From Caballeronia ptereochthonis (GTDB lineage: Bacteria; Pseudomonadota; Gammaproteobacteria; Burkholderiales; Burkholderiaceae), in assembly GCF_001545075.1 (NCBI RefSeq), contig NZ_FCOB02000002.1:186001-250000 (forward strand): a stretch of 64,000 bases of DNA, given 5' to 3'. The notes under the pieces were generated by a model. The model was not told where the DNA came from, did not search any database, and worked only from the letters and a program-made list of their open reading frames with translations. Positions 28,137 through 37,063 of this stretch are shown here, one piece after another (positions within the stretch are counted from its first letter, which is position 1; the number at the start of each line of letters is the position of its first letter). The position numbers were made by a program, and so were the translations under genes.

Positions 28137-29405
28137 ATGACCCAGCCTGACGCGCCGCTGAATCAGCGTGACGTTTCTCCGTCGACCGGACCGGATACTA
28201 TCGTTCACAAGGACTCCGCCGAAACGACATCCGGTGCGCGATCGCGCCGCCGCCTGATGTTGCCGGTCGCGCTCGCCTGCATTGCCGCCGCTTTGCTCTC
28301 GATCGGCATCGTGCCGCGCCTCGCCGCGGGCACCGCGCTCACGAAGCAGGTCGATGCGCAGCGGGACCCGGTCGTGAGCGTCGTCGCGCCTCGCCGCGCT
28401 CCGGCCTCGCAGGAATTGCTGCTGCCGGGTTCGGTGACCCCTTACGCCGATGCCTCGATCTACGCGCGCACGAGCGGTTATATCGAACACTGGTACACGG
28501 ACATCGGCGCGAAAGTGAAAGCCGGCCAGACGCTTGCCGATATCCAGACGCCCGAGCTCGACGCGCAGCTCAAGCAGGCGCGCGCCGACGAAGCCGTCGC
28601 GCAGGCGAACTACGACTATGCGGCGAGCACCGCGAAACGCTGGCAGACCATGCTGCAAACGCAGTCCGTCTCGCAGCAGGACGCCGACACGAAGACGAGC
28701 GACATGCAAGCGAAGCGCGCCGCGCTCGAGGCCGCTCAGGCGAACGTCGCGCGGCTTGCCGAACTGGTGTCGTACGAAAAGGTGAACGCGCCGTTTGACG
28801 GCGTCATCACGACGCGCAATGTCGATGTCGGCTCGCTCGTCACGGCGGGCGGATCGCCCGGCCTCGCCGGCAATCCGGGCGAGCTCTTTCATATCGAGCA
28901 GGCCGATAGATTGCGGATCTTCGTGAGCGTGCCGCAGGACGATGCAGCCTACGTCACGTCAGGCACCCAGGTCTATCTGACGACCCAGCAATACCCCGGC
29001 CGCCGGTTCCCCGCCGCGGTCGCGCGCAGCGCCGACGCGATTGATCCCGTCAGCCGGACGCTGCGTTTGGAAATCGACGTCGACAACCGCGACGGCGCGC
29101 TGATGCCAGGCGCCTACGCGCAAGTCCATCTCGCGCTGCAGGCGCTCCATCCCGCGCTCGATCTGCCTGTGAGCGCACTGCTGTTTCGTCCGGACGGCGT
29201 GACCGTCGCAGTGGTCGGCAACGACAACAAGGTGCGGCTCAGGAAAGTGACGATCGGCCGGGATTTCGGCACCTACGTCGAAGTCGCGACCGGCGTAGCC
29301 GAGGGCGATCGCGTCATCGACAATCCGGGCGACGCGACCGTCGACGGCGAAGCGGTGCGCGTCGCCACCGCGCAGGCGGCCGCCGCGCGCGGCAAGCAAG
29401 GCTAA
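28137..29405 (+). CDS. RND efflux periplasmic adaptor (membrane fusion protein)
   Basis: A 422-residue adaptor. A cytoplasmic tail of about 35 residues precedes one membrane anchor (MLPVALACIAAALLSIGIVP, about 40-59). Then come the barrel-sandwich/lipoyl halves (TSGYIEHWYTDIGAKVKAGQTLADI; VNAPFDGVITTRNVDVGSLV), an alpha hairpin and a beta-barrel. It bridges the permease and outer-membrane factor. Its leader CTCAAGGAATCGCCATG nearly repeats the leader of the permease gene. Confidence 0.92.
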   Translation: MTQPDAPLNQRDVSPSTGPDTIVHKDSAETTSGARSRRRLMLPVALACIAAALLSIGIVPRLAAGTALTKQVDAQRDPVVSVVAPRRAPASQELLLPGSVTPYADASIYARTSGYIEHWYTDIGAKVKAGQTLADIQTPELDAQLKQARADEAVAQANYDYAASTAKRWQTMLQTQSVSQQDADTKTSDMQAKRAALEAAQANVARLAELVSYEKVNAPFDGVITTRNVDVGSLVTAGGSPGLAGNPGELFHIEQADRLRIFVSVPQDDAAYVTSGTQVYLTTQQYPGRRFPAAVARSADAIDPVSRTLRLEIDVDNRDGALMPGAYAQVHLALQALHPALDLPVSALLFRPDGVTVAVVGNDNKVRLRKVTIGRDFGTYVEVATGVAEGDRVIDNPGDATVDGEAVRVATAQAAAARGKQG

Positions 29406-29426
29406 GCGCCAATCGCAGGAGATGGT

Positions 29427-30980
29427 ATGAAGTCCTTCCAGGTTCAAATCCGTTCAGCATGGCTGCGCGCCCCGCTCACCGGCACGGCGGCCGCCGTCAT
29501 CGGTCTGGTGTGCGCCTTGAGCGCCTGCTCGACGCTGCCGGCGTACACGAAGCCCGAGGTCGACGTGCCCGATCACTACACGAGCGCGCCGCAGGCGCCG
29601 GCGGGCTGGTCGGTGGCGACGCCTGCCGATGCCAGCCCGCGCGGCCCGTGGTGGACGCTCTTCAATGATCCCGAGCTCGATCGCCTCGAAACACGCATCG
29701 ACGTATCGAACCAGTCGGTCAAGAAAGCCGTCGCGCAACTGCAGGCGGCACGCGCGATGCTCGACTATCAGCGTGCCGGTTACGCGCCGACCGTGACCGC
29801 CGGCATCGCGCAATCGAGAACGCGCTTCTCGCAGAACGTGCTCGGGCATTCGCTGGCGGGCCAGACCGTGCCCGACTACTCGGTGGGCGTCGCCGCAAGC
29901 TGGGAGCCCGATCTGTTCGGGCGCATCAAGGACGCGACGGTCAACGCGCGCGATACGGTGCAAGCGAGCGAAGCGGACCTGCAATCCGTGCGCCTCTCGA
30001 TGGCGAGCGATCTCGCGACGGATTACTTCGATCTGCGCTCGCTCGACATCCAGAAGAAGCTGCTCGACGACACGGTCGCCGCCTACGCGGCGTCGCTCAG
30101 GATCGTGCAGCGGCAATTCGCGGCCGGCGGGATCGACGCGTCGGCGGTCGCCGAAGCGCGGACGCAGCTCGACAGCACCCGTACGCAGGACACCGACCTC
30201 GATGTCCAGCGCGCGCAGCTTCAGCACGCGATTGCGACACTGGTCGGCGTTCCGGCGTCTTCGTTCAGGTTGCCCGCGGTGAGCGCAAGTGAGCGCGGGG
30301 GCGGTCCTTCATCGCCCGACTCGGCCGCCGCCACGCTGCCGCAAATTCCTCCGGGCCTGCCTTCGCAACTGCTCGAACGTCGCCCGGACATCGCCGCGGC
30401 CGAGAGGCGCGTGGCCGCCGCCAACGCGCAAATCGGCCAGGCGCGCGCAGCCTTCTATCCGGATCTGACGCTGTCGGCGACCGCCGGGCTCGAAAGCACG
30501 TACTTTGCGCCGTGGCTTACTGCGCCGAGCCTGCTCTGGTCGATCGGCTCGCAGCTCGTGGGCACGCTGTTCGACGGCGGCCGCCGCGACGCGACGCTCA
30601 AGGGCGCGACGGCGCAATACGACACTACGGTCGCCGATTATCGTCAGACGGTGCTCGTCGCGTTCCAGCAGGTCGAAGACAATCTGTCCGCGCTGCAAAC
30701 GCTCGCGAGCGAGGCCGACACGCAGCAGCGCGCCACCGCCGCCGCCCAGCAGGCGTTGCAGCTCACGATGAACCGCTACCAGGCGGGCGCCGTCAGCTAT
30801 CTCGACGTGGTCACCTCTCAGACGATCGCGTTGGCCAACGAGCGAACCTCCGATCAGATCGAGGCGCGTCGCATCGATGCGAGCGTCGGATTGCTGAAAG
30901 CGCTGGGCGGTGGTTGGGATCGCGCATCGCTTACTGGCGTGGCGGCGGCGGATGGAAAGACTTCGGAAATGTCAGAGTGA
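29427..30980 (+). CDS. RND efflux outer-membrane factor (NodT/OprM family lipoprotein)
   Basis: A 517-residue TolC-type channel. The signal ends in lipobox LSAC (residues about 30-33: CALSACSTLP). Two OEP repeats follow, the second with RRPDIAAAERRVAAANAQIGQARAAFYPDL and NRYQAGAVSYLDVVTSQ. It completes a permease-adaptor-channel operon. Its last 50 bp overlap the convergent sensor-kinase gene. Confidence 0.92.
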   Translation: MKSFQVQIRSAWLRAPLTGTAAAVIGLVCALSACSTLPAYTKPEVDVPDHYTSAPQAPAGWSVATPADASPRGPWWTLFNDPELDRLETRIDVSNQSVKKAVAQLQAARAMLDYQRAGYAPTVTAGIAQSRTRFSQNVLGHSLAGQTVPDYSVGVAASWEPDLFGRIKDATVNARDTVQASEADLQSVRLSMASDLATDYFDLRSLDIQKKLLDDTVAAYAASLRIVQRQFAAGGIDASAVAEARTQLDSTRTQDTDLDVQRAQLQHAIATLVGVPASSFRLPAVSASERGGGPSSPDSAAATLPQIPPGLPSQLLERRPDIAAAERRVAAANAQIGQARAAFYPDLTLSATAGLESTYFAPWLTAPSLLWSIGSQLVGTLFDGGRRDATLKGATAQYDTTVADYRQTVLVAFQQVEDNLSALQTLASEADTQQRATAAAQQALQLTMNRYQAGAVSYLDVVTSQTIALANERTSDQIEARRIDASVGLLKALGGGWDRASLTGVAAADGKTSEMSE

Positions 30981-32370
30981 ACCGCGTGCTCGCGGCGTCG
31001 CTTTCGGCATGGGCGCGGCCGCCGTGCAGATCCATGATGGTGCGTACGATTGCGAGCCCGAGGCCGGTTGAACCCGAGCTATTCGTTTCGCGCCTGCGCG
31101 ACGGGTCGACGCGATAGAAGCGGTCGAAAATCCGTTCGAGCAGCTCGGGCGCGATCGTGGGGCCCTGGTTGGCGACGGTCACGCGTACCGCGTCCGGCGA
31201 TGCTTCGGCCGAAAGCGTGATGTCGCCGCCGCGCGGCGTGTAGCGCAGCGCATTTGCCAGCAGGTTGCTGACCGCCCGCCGGAACAGCTCCGCATCGGCG
31301 CGCAGGTGCGCGTCGCCGGTCACGCGCAGATGCACGCCGGCGTCGTCGGCAAGGCCCTCGAAGTAATCCGCGATATGGGCGAGCTCCTTCGCGGCGTCGA
31401 GATCACCGAGCCGCACGGCGAACTGCGGATGCTCCGCACGCGCGAGAAACAGCACGCTTTCGATCATGCGCGAGAGGCGGTCGCACTCCTCGAGGTTCGA
31501 CACGAGCGCCGCCTGATACTCATCGACACCATGGGGCCGCGCGAGCACGACCTCCGTCGCGCTGCGCAGATTGCCGAGCGGCGTGCGCATGTCGTGCGCG
31601 AGATCCGCCGTGTATTGCGACAGGCGCTGGAAGCCGTCGTGCAGGCGGTCGAGCATCCGGTTCAGCGAAGCGACGAGCGCGGCGAGTTCGCGCGGCACGT
31701 TGCCCGCTTCGATGCGCGTGCCGAGCCGGTCGACGGTGACCGTCCCCGCCTTGCTCGCGATCTCGCGCAGCGGCCGCAGCGATTCGCGCACCAGCATCGA
31801 GCTCATCAGGAACGCGAGCAGCACGCCGGCGAGGCCCGTCCAGTACAAGCGGTCGCGGTAGTAATCGAGAAGGACCCAGCGGTCGGTCATATTGCGCGCG
31901 ATGATCAGCGTGACCCGCGTGCCGTCGCGCAGCAGGGCGTCGGTGGCCACGCCGCGAACCGGCACGCCCCGCGCCGTGTGCCACTCGGCAATGTCGCCTT
32001 GCACGATCCGCTGCGTCTCACCGATTCGGCGCGAGAGCGCGGGAGAAGGCGTCGCCGGATCGGCGATGCCCTCGGTGTTGTACGCGAGGAGCACGTTGCG
32101 ATCGGCTCCGAGTATCTCCATCGAGAGCGCCGCGTTGCCGAGCACCTGACTCGTCAGGCGATCGGCGTGCCGGCTCAGGTCGGCCAGCGTGCCGAGCTCC
32201 TCGACGAGCCGCCGCGCATGGCGCGCGATCAGCACGATGTCGAGATCGTCCTGCTGCTTGACCTCGCGATCGAGCGCGAAGTACAGCACGCTGCCCACGA
32301 GCGCGAACACCGCCAGCGTCGTGCCGGCAAAGGCCAGGGCGAGCGTCCTCGTCAGCGAACGCGAAGCCAT
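30931..32370 (-). CDS. Sensor histidine kinase, CusS/heavy-metal-sensor-like
   Basis: A 479-residue kinase: TM1 about 10-33, periplasmic domain 34-175, TM2 176-193, HAMP, then the H-box DLAHDMRTPLG with phosphoacceptor H259, and N, G1 (FDRFYRVDPSRRRE) and G2 (GSTGLGLAIVRTIMDLHGG) boxes. ATG 32370 shares one base with the regulator stop (TGATG), so they are co-translated. The 3' end overlaps the outer-membrane-factor gene by 50 bp on the other strand. It probably controls the efflux operon; the signal is unknown. Confidence 0.91.
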   Translation of the reverse strand: MASRSLTRTLALAFAGTTLAVFALVGSVLYFALDREVKQQDDLDIVLIARHARRLVEELGTLADLSRHADRLTSQVLGNAALSMEILGADRNVLLAYNTEGIADPATPSPALSRRIGETQRIVQGDIAEWHTARGVPVRGVATDALLRDGTRVTLIIARNMTDRWVLLDYYRDRLYWTGLAGVLLAFLMSSMLVRESLRPLREIASKAGTVTVDRLGTRIEAGNVPRELAALVASLNRMLDRLHDGFQRLSQYTADLAHDMRTPLGNLRSATEVVLARPHGVDEYQAALVSNLEECDRLSRMIESVLFLARAEHPQFAVRLGDLDAAKELAHIADYFEGLADDAGVHLRVTGDAHLRADAELFRRAVSNLLANALRYTPRGGDITLSAEASPDAVRVTVANQGPTIAPELLERIFDRFYRVDPSRRRETNSSGSTGLGLAIVRTIMDLHGGRAHAESDAASTRFTLTFPKSFHPPPPRQ

Positions 32371-33047
32371 CAATCGGCCTCTTTGGCTTCGATCACGTAA
32401 CCGACGCCTCGCACCGTCTGAATCAGCTTGACCGGAAAATCGTCGTCGATTTTCGCGCGCAAGCGGCGGATCGCCACCTCGACCACGTTGGTATCGCTGT
32501 CGAAATTCATGTCCCAGACGTAGGACGCAATCTGCGTGCGGCTCAATACCTCGCCCTGGCGGCGCGCGAGCAGTTGCAACAGCGCGAATTCGCGCGGCGT
32601 GAGATCGATGCGCGTGGAGCCGCGCCGCACGCGCCGACGGTTGACGTCGATCTCGAGGTCGCCCACTTTCAGCAACTCGCTTTCCCGTGGCGGGCCACGG
32701 CGCGCGAGCGTGCGCACCCGGGCGAGCAATTCAACGAACGCAAACGGCTTGACGAGATAGTCGTCGGCGCCGAGCTCGAGACCGTGCACGCGATCGGCGA
32801 CATCGTCGCGGGCGGTCAGAAACAGCACGGGGGTCGAGCGCGTTGCGCGCAGGGTCTTGAGGACTGCCCAGCCGTCCATCGTCGGCAGCATGACGTCGAG
32901 GACGATGACGTCGTAGTTCTCCTCCTGCGCGAGGATCAGGCCTTCGGCGCCGTCGTTCGCCATGTCGACGCGATAGCCCGATTCTTCCAGGCCCTTCTTG
33001 AGGTAAGCGCTCATCTTCAGCTCGTCCTCGATGACCAGAATGCGCAT
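32370..33047 (-). CDS. OmpR-family response regulator, CusR/CzcR-like
   Basis: A 225-residue regulator. The receiver has acidic pocket E7/D8, phosphoacceptor D51 (VLDVMLP) and K about 101 (VKPF). The winged helix has [53 protein letters not shown] and a C-terminal [14 protein letters not shown] lies about 8 bp before ATG 33047. With the overlapping kinase it forms a two-component system next to the RND operon. Confidence 0.92.
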   Translation of the reverse strand: MRILVIEDELKMSAYLKKGLEESGYRVDMANDGAEGLILAQEENYDVIVLDVMLPTMDGWAVLKTLRATRSTPVLFLTARDDVADRVHGLELGADDYLVKPFAFVELLARVRTLARRGPPRESELLKVGDLEIDVNRRRVRRGSTRIDLTPREFALLQLLARRQGEVLSRTQIASYVWDMNFDSDTNVVEVAIRRLRAKIDDDFPVKLIQTVRGVGYVIEAKEAD

Positions 33048-33345
33048 CTGATGCTCCGCCGGTGTCTTGATCGATAACGCAATTCTATGCGTAACGGACT
33101 CGGGATGACGCCAGGTCTTGTCAGCCGGGATTCCCGGTGCTGTCCTTGGCATTCGTTTCCGGGATTCCGCAGCGGGCGGCAAATTTAGTCGGCTTGAACG
33201 GTTTGCTCGACGCGCCGGTCTTTGGAACTTTGAAACCGGGCCTTTGTGTCCATCTCACGTTTCATTGCTCATTTGACTTCCCGCGGCCGTGAAGCGCCCC
33301 AGGCGTGCCTGTGGAGGCGAGACCCGCGCATGGTTCGCCAACGAC
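33048..33345. other. Promoter region of the CusR-like gene; no gene seen
   Basis: About 300 bp. The part next to the regulator start holds GTTACGCATAG and GCGTTATC on the minus strand, weakly like the TTAC/GTTATC repeat before the efflux operon. The remainder has no supported coding frame. Confidence 0.4.
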
Positions 33346-34392
33346 TCAATCACGTGCGCCGCGACTGCTTTCCTGCGCACACGCCGGATTCACCCTCTCA
33401 GCGGGCTTCGCAACCGTTGAGCACTGGCGGCCAAACGAACGTTCAGCCACGTGCCAATAAATGAGTCCTGGCACGTAGAACAGTAAGTCCCGCAATCGGC
33501 GCGCTCCTGCCAGAGCGAGACACGTGGGCGCATCGATGCCCAGCATGCCGCCGATCAGCACGAAGCCGCCTTCCTGCACGCCCAGGTTACCCGGCACGAG
33601 AAAGGCGACACTGCTCAGGAGCTGAATCAGTGCCTCGAGCGCAAATGCCATCGCGAAGGTCGCATCTGAACCAAGCACGCGCAATGCGACCCAGATCTCG
33701 AGTGCAAAACCCAGGCACTGCAGCGTTTGCCAGATGAACAGATAGCGCAGGACGACGCCAGTCTGACGCCAGATCAGCTTGATGGATTGGTCGATGCGCG
33801 CCGATTTGCCCACGAGCGCATACACCTTGCCGCTCGTAATCCGGTTGAGCGTGCGCGCGGCGCGTTCGAAGGGCCGCGCATGCTGCACGAGTGCGAACAA
33901 AAAGAGCACGGGCACGAGTGCCGAAAGACCCCACGCAAACCTTCCTGTGAGTCGCACGGTATCCGACGAAGTCTGATCCAGCACGTATCCAAGGGCGACC
34001 AGCGCGAAGACGACCTGGCTGATCAGCGTGAGCTGCATGTCTACGACGAGACTGGCCACAGCCGCGGCAGGCCGAACGCCGACGCGTACAAGCAGACGAA
34101 ATGAAACGATTTCGCCACCGATGCGCGCTACGGGAAGCAGTCCGTTGATCGACTCGCGAATCCAGACGAGCTTGAGCATGGTCGCAAAGGAGGGGCGCTG
34201 CCCGGCACGAATCAGCGTGCGCCAATCCCATGCATTCGGGAGCATCGGAAAGATATGTACGAGCGCGGCCAGCACCAGCCCTGCGCCGGCGGACTCCAGC
34301 AGATGCAGAATCGTCGCAGGGTGGTCCCGCCAGACGAGCCACGCTGCGATCATTAGGCCAAGCAAGGCGGCAAGAGATCCGAGGTACTTCAT
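33346..34392 (-). CDS. HpnL-like (lysylphosphatidylglycerol synthase TM/UPF0104) membrane protein
   Basis: A 348-residue integral membrane protein with about 7-8 helices. Family signatures are WIRESINGLLPVARIGGEIVSFRLL (about 77-101) and FLVPGNLGVQEGGFVLIGGMLG (about 265-286), as in HpnL and the flippase-like part of MprF. It has no aminoacyl-transferase domain. It sits 45 bp downstream of an HpnI-like glycosyltransferase in the same operon, so it may move a glycosylated lipid across the inner membrane. Confidence 0.85.
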   Translation of the reverse strand: MKYLGSLAALLGLMIAAWLVWRDHPATILHLLESAGAGLVLAALVHIFPMLPNAWDWRTLIRAGQRPSFATMLKLVWIRESINGLLPVARIGGEIVSFRLLVRVGVRPAAAVASLVVDMQLTLISQVVFALVALGYVLDQTSSDTVRLTGRFAWGLSALVPVLFLFALVQHARPFERAARTLNRITSGKVYALVGKSARIDQSIKLIWRQTGVVLRYLFIWQTLQCLGFALEIWVALRVLGSDATFAMAFALEALIQLLSSVAFLVPGNLGVQEGGFVLIGGMLGIDAPTCLALAGARRLRDLLFYVPGLIYWHVAERSFGRQCSTVAKPAERVNPACAQESSRGARD

Positions 34393-34437
34393 CTGAGCGC
34401 GGCCTGGACAAGAATACCGGTCATCCTCAATCGAAGA

Positions 34438-35622
34438 TCATTCCGGGGTAGGGTCACTTTTGACGCAGGTTGATAACAACCCGTCGTCGTCAACCTCGAA
34501 GCGTTGTCCTCGCCACAACACGCGCGACGAGAAGAAGCTCGTCACGTAAATGACGAATTGAAGAACGTCCCAAAGTGGCAGCCATGACGAGCCGCTGCAA
34601 CGTTCTCCGGTCGCGCGGTCCGTCTGCCGGATCAACGTTGCGCGAACGATCAGCGACAGCACGGCCAGCCCACAGGCCAGCGGTTTGCCAAGAGAAAATA
34701 GTATGGCGAGCAAGGCGAGCGGGAATGGATGCATCAGGACAGAACCGAGATGACCCGTCCGGTCCGCAGCGCGAATCGTGCGACTCCACCGCAACTCGTG
34801 TGCAAACAACTGCGCAAACGTATTTTCGACACATGCGTGACGCACGATGAATGGTGGAATGGCGACCGAGAGGCCGCTGCGGCGCACCGCTTCTCCAATC
34901 GCGTAATCCTCTGCGAGATGGTGCGCAAACTGCGCAAGACCGCCTATGCGCCCAAGTGTCGCCCGTGTCATGGCAATGGTCTGGCCGAAACAAGGTCGCG
35001 CGCGCCCGATGGAGAGGCCCGTTATCACGCCTGGCAGGAAGTGATAGTTGGTCAAGGCGCAACCTACACGAGGCCAGAATCCGGGCGCACACGAACCGAG
35101 ATAAGCGCTGGTGACCAGGCCGACACCGGGCTGCTGAAGCGCACCGACGATGTTCCGGAGATAGCTCGGGCCGACGCAGACGTCGCTGTCCGCAAGACAA
35201 AGCACATCATGCTCCGCATGATCCAGCATGTTTACGAGATTTGCGATCTTACGGTTGGGTCCGTAAAGCCTGGCATCTGCCACCACCGTTATCTTTTTTC
35301 CAGGAAAGCGAGAACAGAGTATGTCGACTGCTTTGAGCGCGGGATCATTTGCGTCGTGAACACCGATGAGATATTGAACCGGCCCTGGATAGTCCTGCTC
35401 GACGAAGCTCGTGAGATGCTCCACCAGATGCCACTCGTCGCCATGCAACGGCTTGGCGACAGTGACTCCCGGAAAACGATCTGACGCCGCTATCGGACGC
35501 GAAAAAAAGCGCCCGACAAGGAAGCTGGCCGACACGGTGTACAGGATACCCAGCCCGGAGCATAGCTCAGAAAGGGCGGCAGAGAAGGCAAGGAACAAGT
35601 GCACAACATGGAGTTGGGCCAT
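34438..35622 (-). CDS. hpnI: Glycosyltransferase, HpnI/ceramide-glucosyltransferase-like
   Basis: A 394-residue membrane GT2/GT21-type transferase. An N-terminal helix precedes the catalytic domain with VTVAKPLHGDEWHLVEHLTS, LADSDVCVGPSYL, HHLAEDYAIGEAV and ELRWSRTIR (a QxxRW-like motif), followed by C-terminal helices. HpnI adds N-acetylglucosamine to hopanoid; ceramide transferases are close relatives. ATG 35622 has CGGAGG upstream. HpnJ/HpnK genes are not adjacent, so hopanoid as substrate is uncertain. A PmrA-like box lies 53 bp upstream. Confidence 0.8.
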   Translation of the reverse strand: MAQLHVVHLFLAFSAALSELCSGLGILYTVSASFLVGRFFSRPIAASDRFPGVTVAKPLHGDEWHLVEHLTSFVEQDYPGPVQYLIGVHDANDPALKAVDILCSRFPGKKITVVADARLYGPNRKIANLVNMLDHAEHDVLCLADSDVCVGPSYLRNIVGALQQPGVGLVTSAYLGSCAPGFWPRVGCALTNYHFLPGVITGLSIGRARPCFGQTIAMTRATLGRIGGLAQFAHHLAEDYAIGEAVRRSGLSVAIPPFIVRHACVENTFAQLFAHELRWSRTIRAADRTGHLGSVLMHPFPLALLAILFSLGKPLACGLAVLSLIVRATLIRQTDRATGERCSGSSWLPLWDVLQFVIYVTSFFSSRVLWRGQRFEVDDDGLLSTCVKSDPTPE

Positions 35623-35674
35623 ATGCCTCCGGGCGATGTGGTCCCTAGGGAACCCGCAGCCTGCGTCAAGGATG

Positions 35675-35691
35675 CTTAAGAAATCCTTAAC
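35675..35691 (-). promoter_or_regulatory. PmrA-like tandem box upstream of the HpnI-like gene
   Basis: On the plus strand CTTAAG-AAATC-CTTAAC, an 11-bp-period tandem repeat matching the PmrA box (YTTAAK-N5-YTTAAK). It ends 53 bp before the ATG of the glycosyltransferase, which is read on the minus strand. Confidence 0.55.
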
Positions 35692-35915
35692 CACGAGGTC
35701 CGCCCGTGAAGTTTCGACCCGACTGTTTGAACCAGCATTCGTCAGTGTTTGCGCGCAACGCGCCTTGAGGACTTCAATTACCGTCCGCGTGTGCCCTCGC
35801 GTCGCCCGGAGGTTGCCGGACACTTGTCGCGCTCGCTGGACCATTCCTTACGATTGCAGGTCTCCACCAGATCAATTTACGCTCCGCTAACGTCAATGCT
35901 CGGACGGAGAGAACG

Positions 35916-36086
35916 ATGAACTGGCCATCAACTGAGCCAAACGAGAATCTTACGAACGAGGACTTGGTTAAGGAGATCGACAGCTTAACGGCGGAGTTGA
36001 GCGGTCTGAGAACCGACATGCAGGCAGGATTCGAGGCGCTCCAGATTCAACTCGAAAAGTTGACAAAAGTATTAGAGAGCCTATAA
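35916..36086 (+). CDS. Small hypothetical protein, predicted coiled coil (56 residues)
   Basis: ATG 35916 to TAA 36086, with GACGGAGAG directly upstream as ribosome site. The protein is acidic and heptad-like (LVKEIDSLTAELSGLRTDM then FEALQIQLEKLTKVLESL), so it is probably a helical coiled coil. No family is recognised. Base composition is near 50% GC, well below the rest of the window. It is divergent from the HpnI-like gene. Confidence 0.6.
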   Translation: MNWPSTEPNENLTNEDLVKEIDSLTAELSGLRTDMQAGFEALQIQLEKLTKVLESL

Positions 36087-36645
36087 CGCGTAGGCTTTAC
36101 CTTGCACGCTCGCGCTTATGCGTTGGAACGAAAGTCAACGGGATTACGTTCCTTGCTCTACGGGGCACTACCGCTTTAAGGCTCGCGCTCGTTCCGGGGA
36201 ACGTCGCCATGTCGTTGATCGAAATCACTATCAATCAGATTTGGATGCAACTGCACGTACAGCAACAAGAGGAGTACGGTGATCATCAATGGCGAGCGCG
36301 GCGCCACCTTGTGCGGCTTTCCGTTCCACGTGCTGCCGGCGGCTTCCATCGCATCCGTCAATACGGCCAGATTCCGGGAGGAGAGGCCAGGGAACGAAAT
36401 CGATATCTGCAACGGCCGGTTATGTTTGCAATCCGAATCGTCTGGTGCAGGCCGTGTCGTTGTCCCCAATGTTACGACGTGGTTCTGTTGGATATGCGCC
36501 TGCCCTCAATGAGTGGCAAGGCCCTTTTATCGTTGATGCGGTCGATTGCAAGTGCGCTATCTGACGCCCGACTCTAGTGGAGCCGGGAGGCTGATTTGCT
36601 TGATCGCAAACCACTTCAGGAGTCGGGTTGTTGGAAAGGCATGTC
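36087..36645. other. Gap holding only a decayed receiver fragment
   Basis: Several short open frames cross this stretch, but none has a ribosome site or recognisable domain. The only recognisable piece is the response-regulator fragment at 36470-36577. The low GC suggests acquired or decaying DNA. Confidence 0.5.
36470..36577 (+). pseudogene. Fragment of a response-regulator receiver domain
   Basis: The frame reads CYDVVLLDMRLPSMSGKALLSLM, the phosphoacceptor strand and following loop of a FixJ-type receiver, then stops. No start, acidic pocket or output domain is found upstream or downstream in any frame, so this looks like a leftover of a deleted gene. Confidence 0.5.
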
Positions 36646-37044
36646 CTATGCGCCGAATTTGTCAATCGTTGCAAGTAGCTCCGTAAGCGCCTTTTTGCAA
36701 GTCGCCTGATCGGGAGACTTTGCCCGCAAGGCGTCCAATGCTCGATCGATGGCCTTGTCGACGGTATGCCAGTCGGCCGCAGCCCGGGGCTTGAGGGATG
36801 GCTCAGCCTCATCCCATGAAGTTTCCAGATCTTTGATGCGAGTCCTCGCCCCCGCCAGATCGTCTTGGTCGACCTTGGCGACTGTGTCTGCCACAATGGC
36901 ACGAAACGGCGAAAGGTCTCCAAGCTTTGAAGCGGCTTGTACCGAGGCAACCAGATCAAAGCCGGCAGGGGAGAGCGAGGTAAAGAACACAGCCCCGCCC
37001 ATGACCACACTGGCGCCAATGGCGAACCACCGGTTTGCTTGCAT
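36646..37044 (-). CDS. Small exported helical protein, partner of COG4705 gene
   Basis: A 132-residue protein with an N-terminal signal/anchor ([29 protein letters not shown]). The alpha-helical, charged mature part contains [41 protein letters not shown] do not recognise a named domain. It starts 19 bp after the COG4705 gene on the same strand, so the two form an operon. It may be a periplasmic accessory protein of that membrane protein. Confidence 0.75.
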   Translation of the reverse strand: MQANRWFAIGASVVMGGAVFFTSLSPAGFDLVASVQAASKLGDLSPFRAIVADTVAKVDQDDLAGARTRIKDLETSWDEAEPSLKPRAAADWHTVDKAIDRALDALRAKSPDQATCKKALTELLATIDKFGA

Positions 37045-37063
37045 GATGCTGCTCTCCTTGGAG

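Noticed and set aside
24633..28892. Very long minus-strand open frames opposite the RND permease and adaptor
   Set aside because: They are Arg/His/Asp-rich shadow translations without domains or ribosome sites, opposite clear efflux genes.
33098..33120. TTAC/GTTATC resemblance upstream of the CusR-like gene as a second copy of the efflux inverted repeat
   Set aside because: Half-site spacing differs (12 versus 6 bp) and the inner bases do not match, so the similarity is too weak to claim.
36176..36512. Short frames in the low-GC gap (both strands) as candidate genes
   Set aside because: No ribosome site, no domain, and frame overlaps; only the receiver fragment downstream is recognisable.
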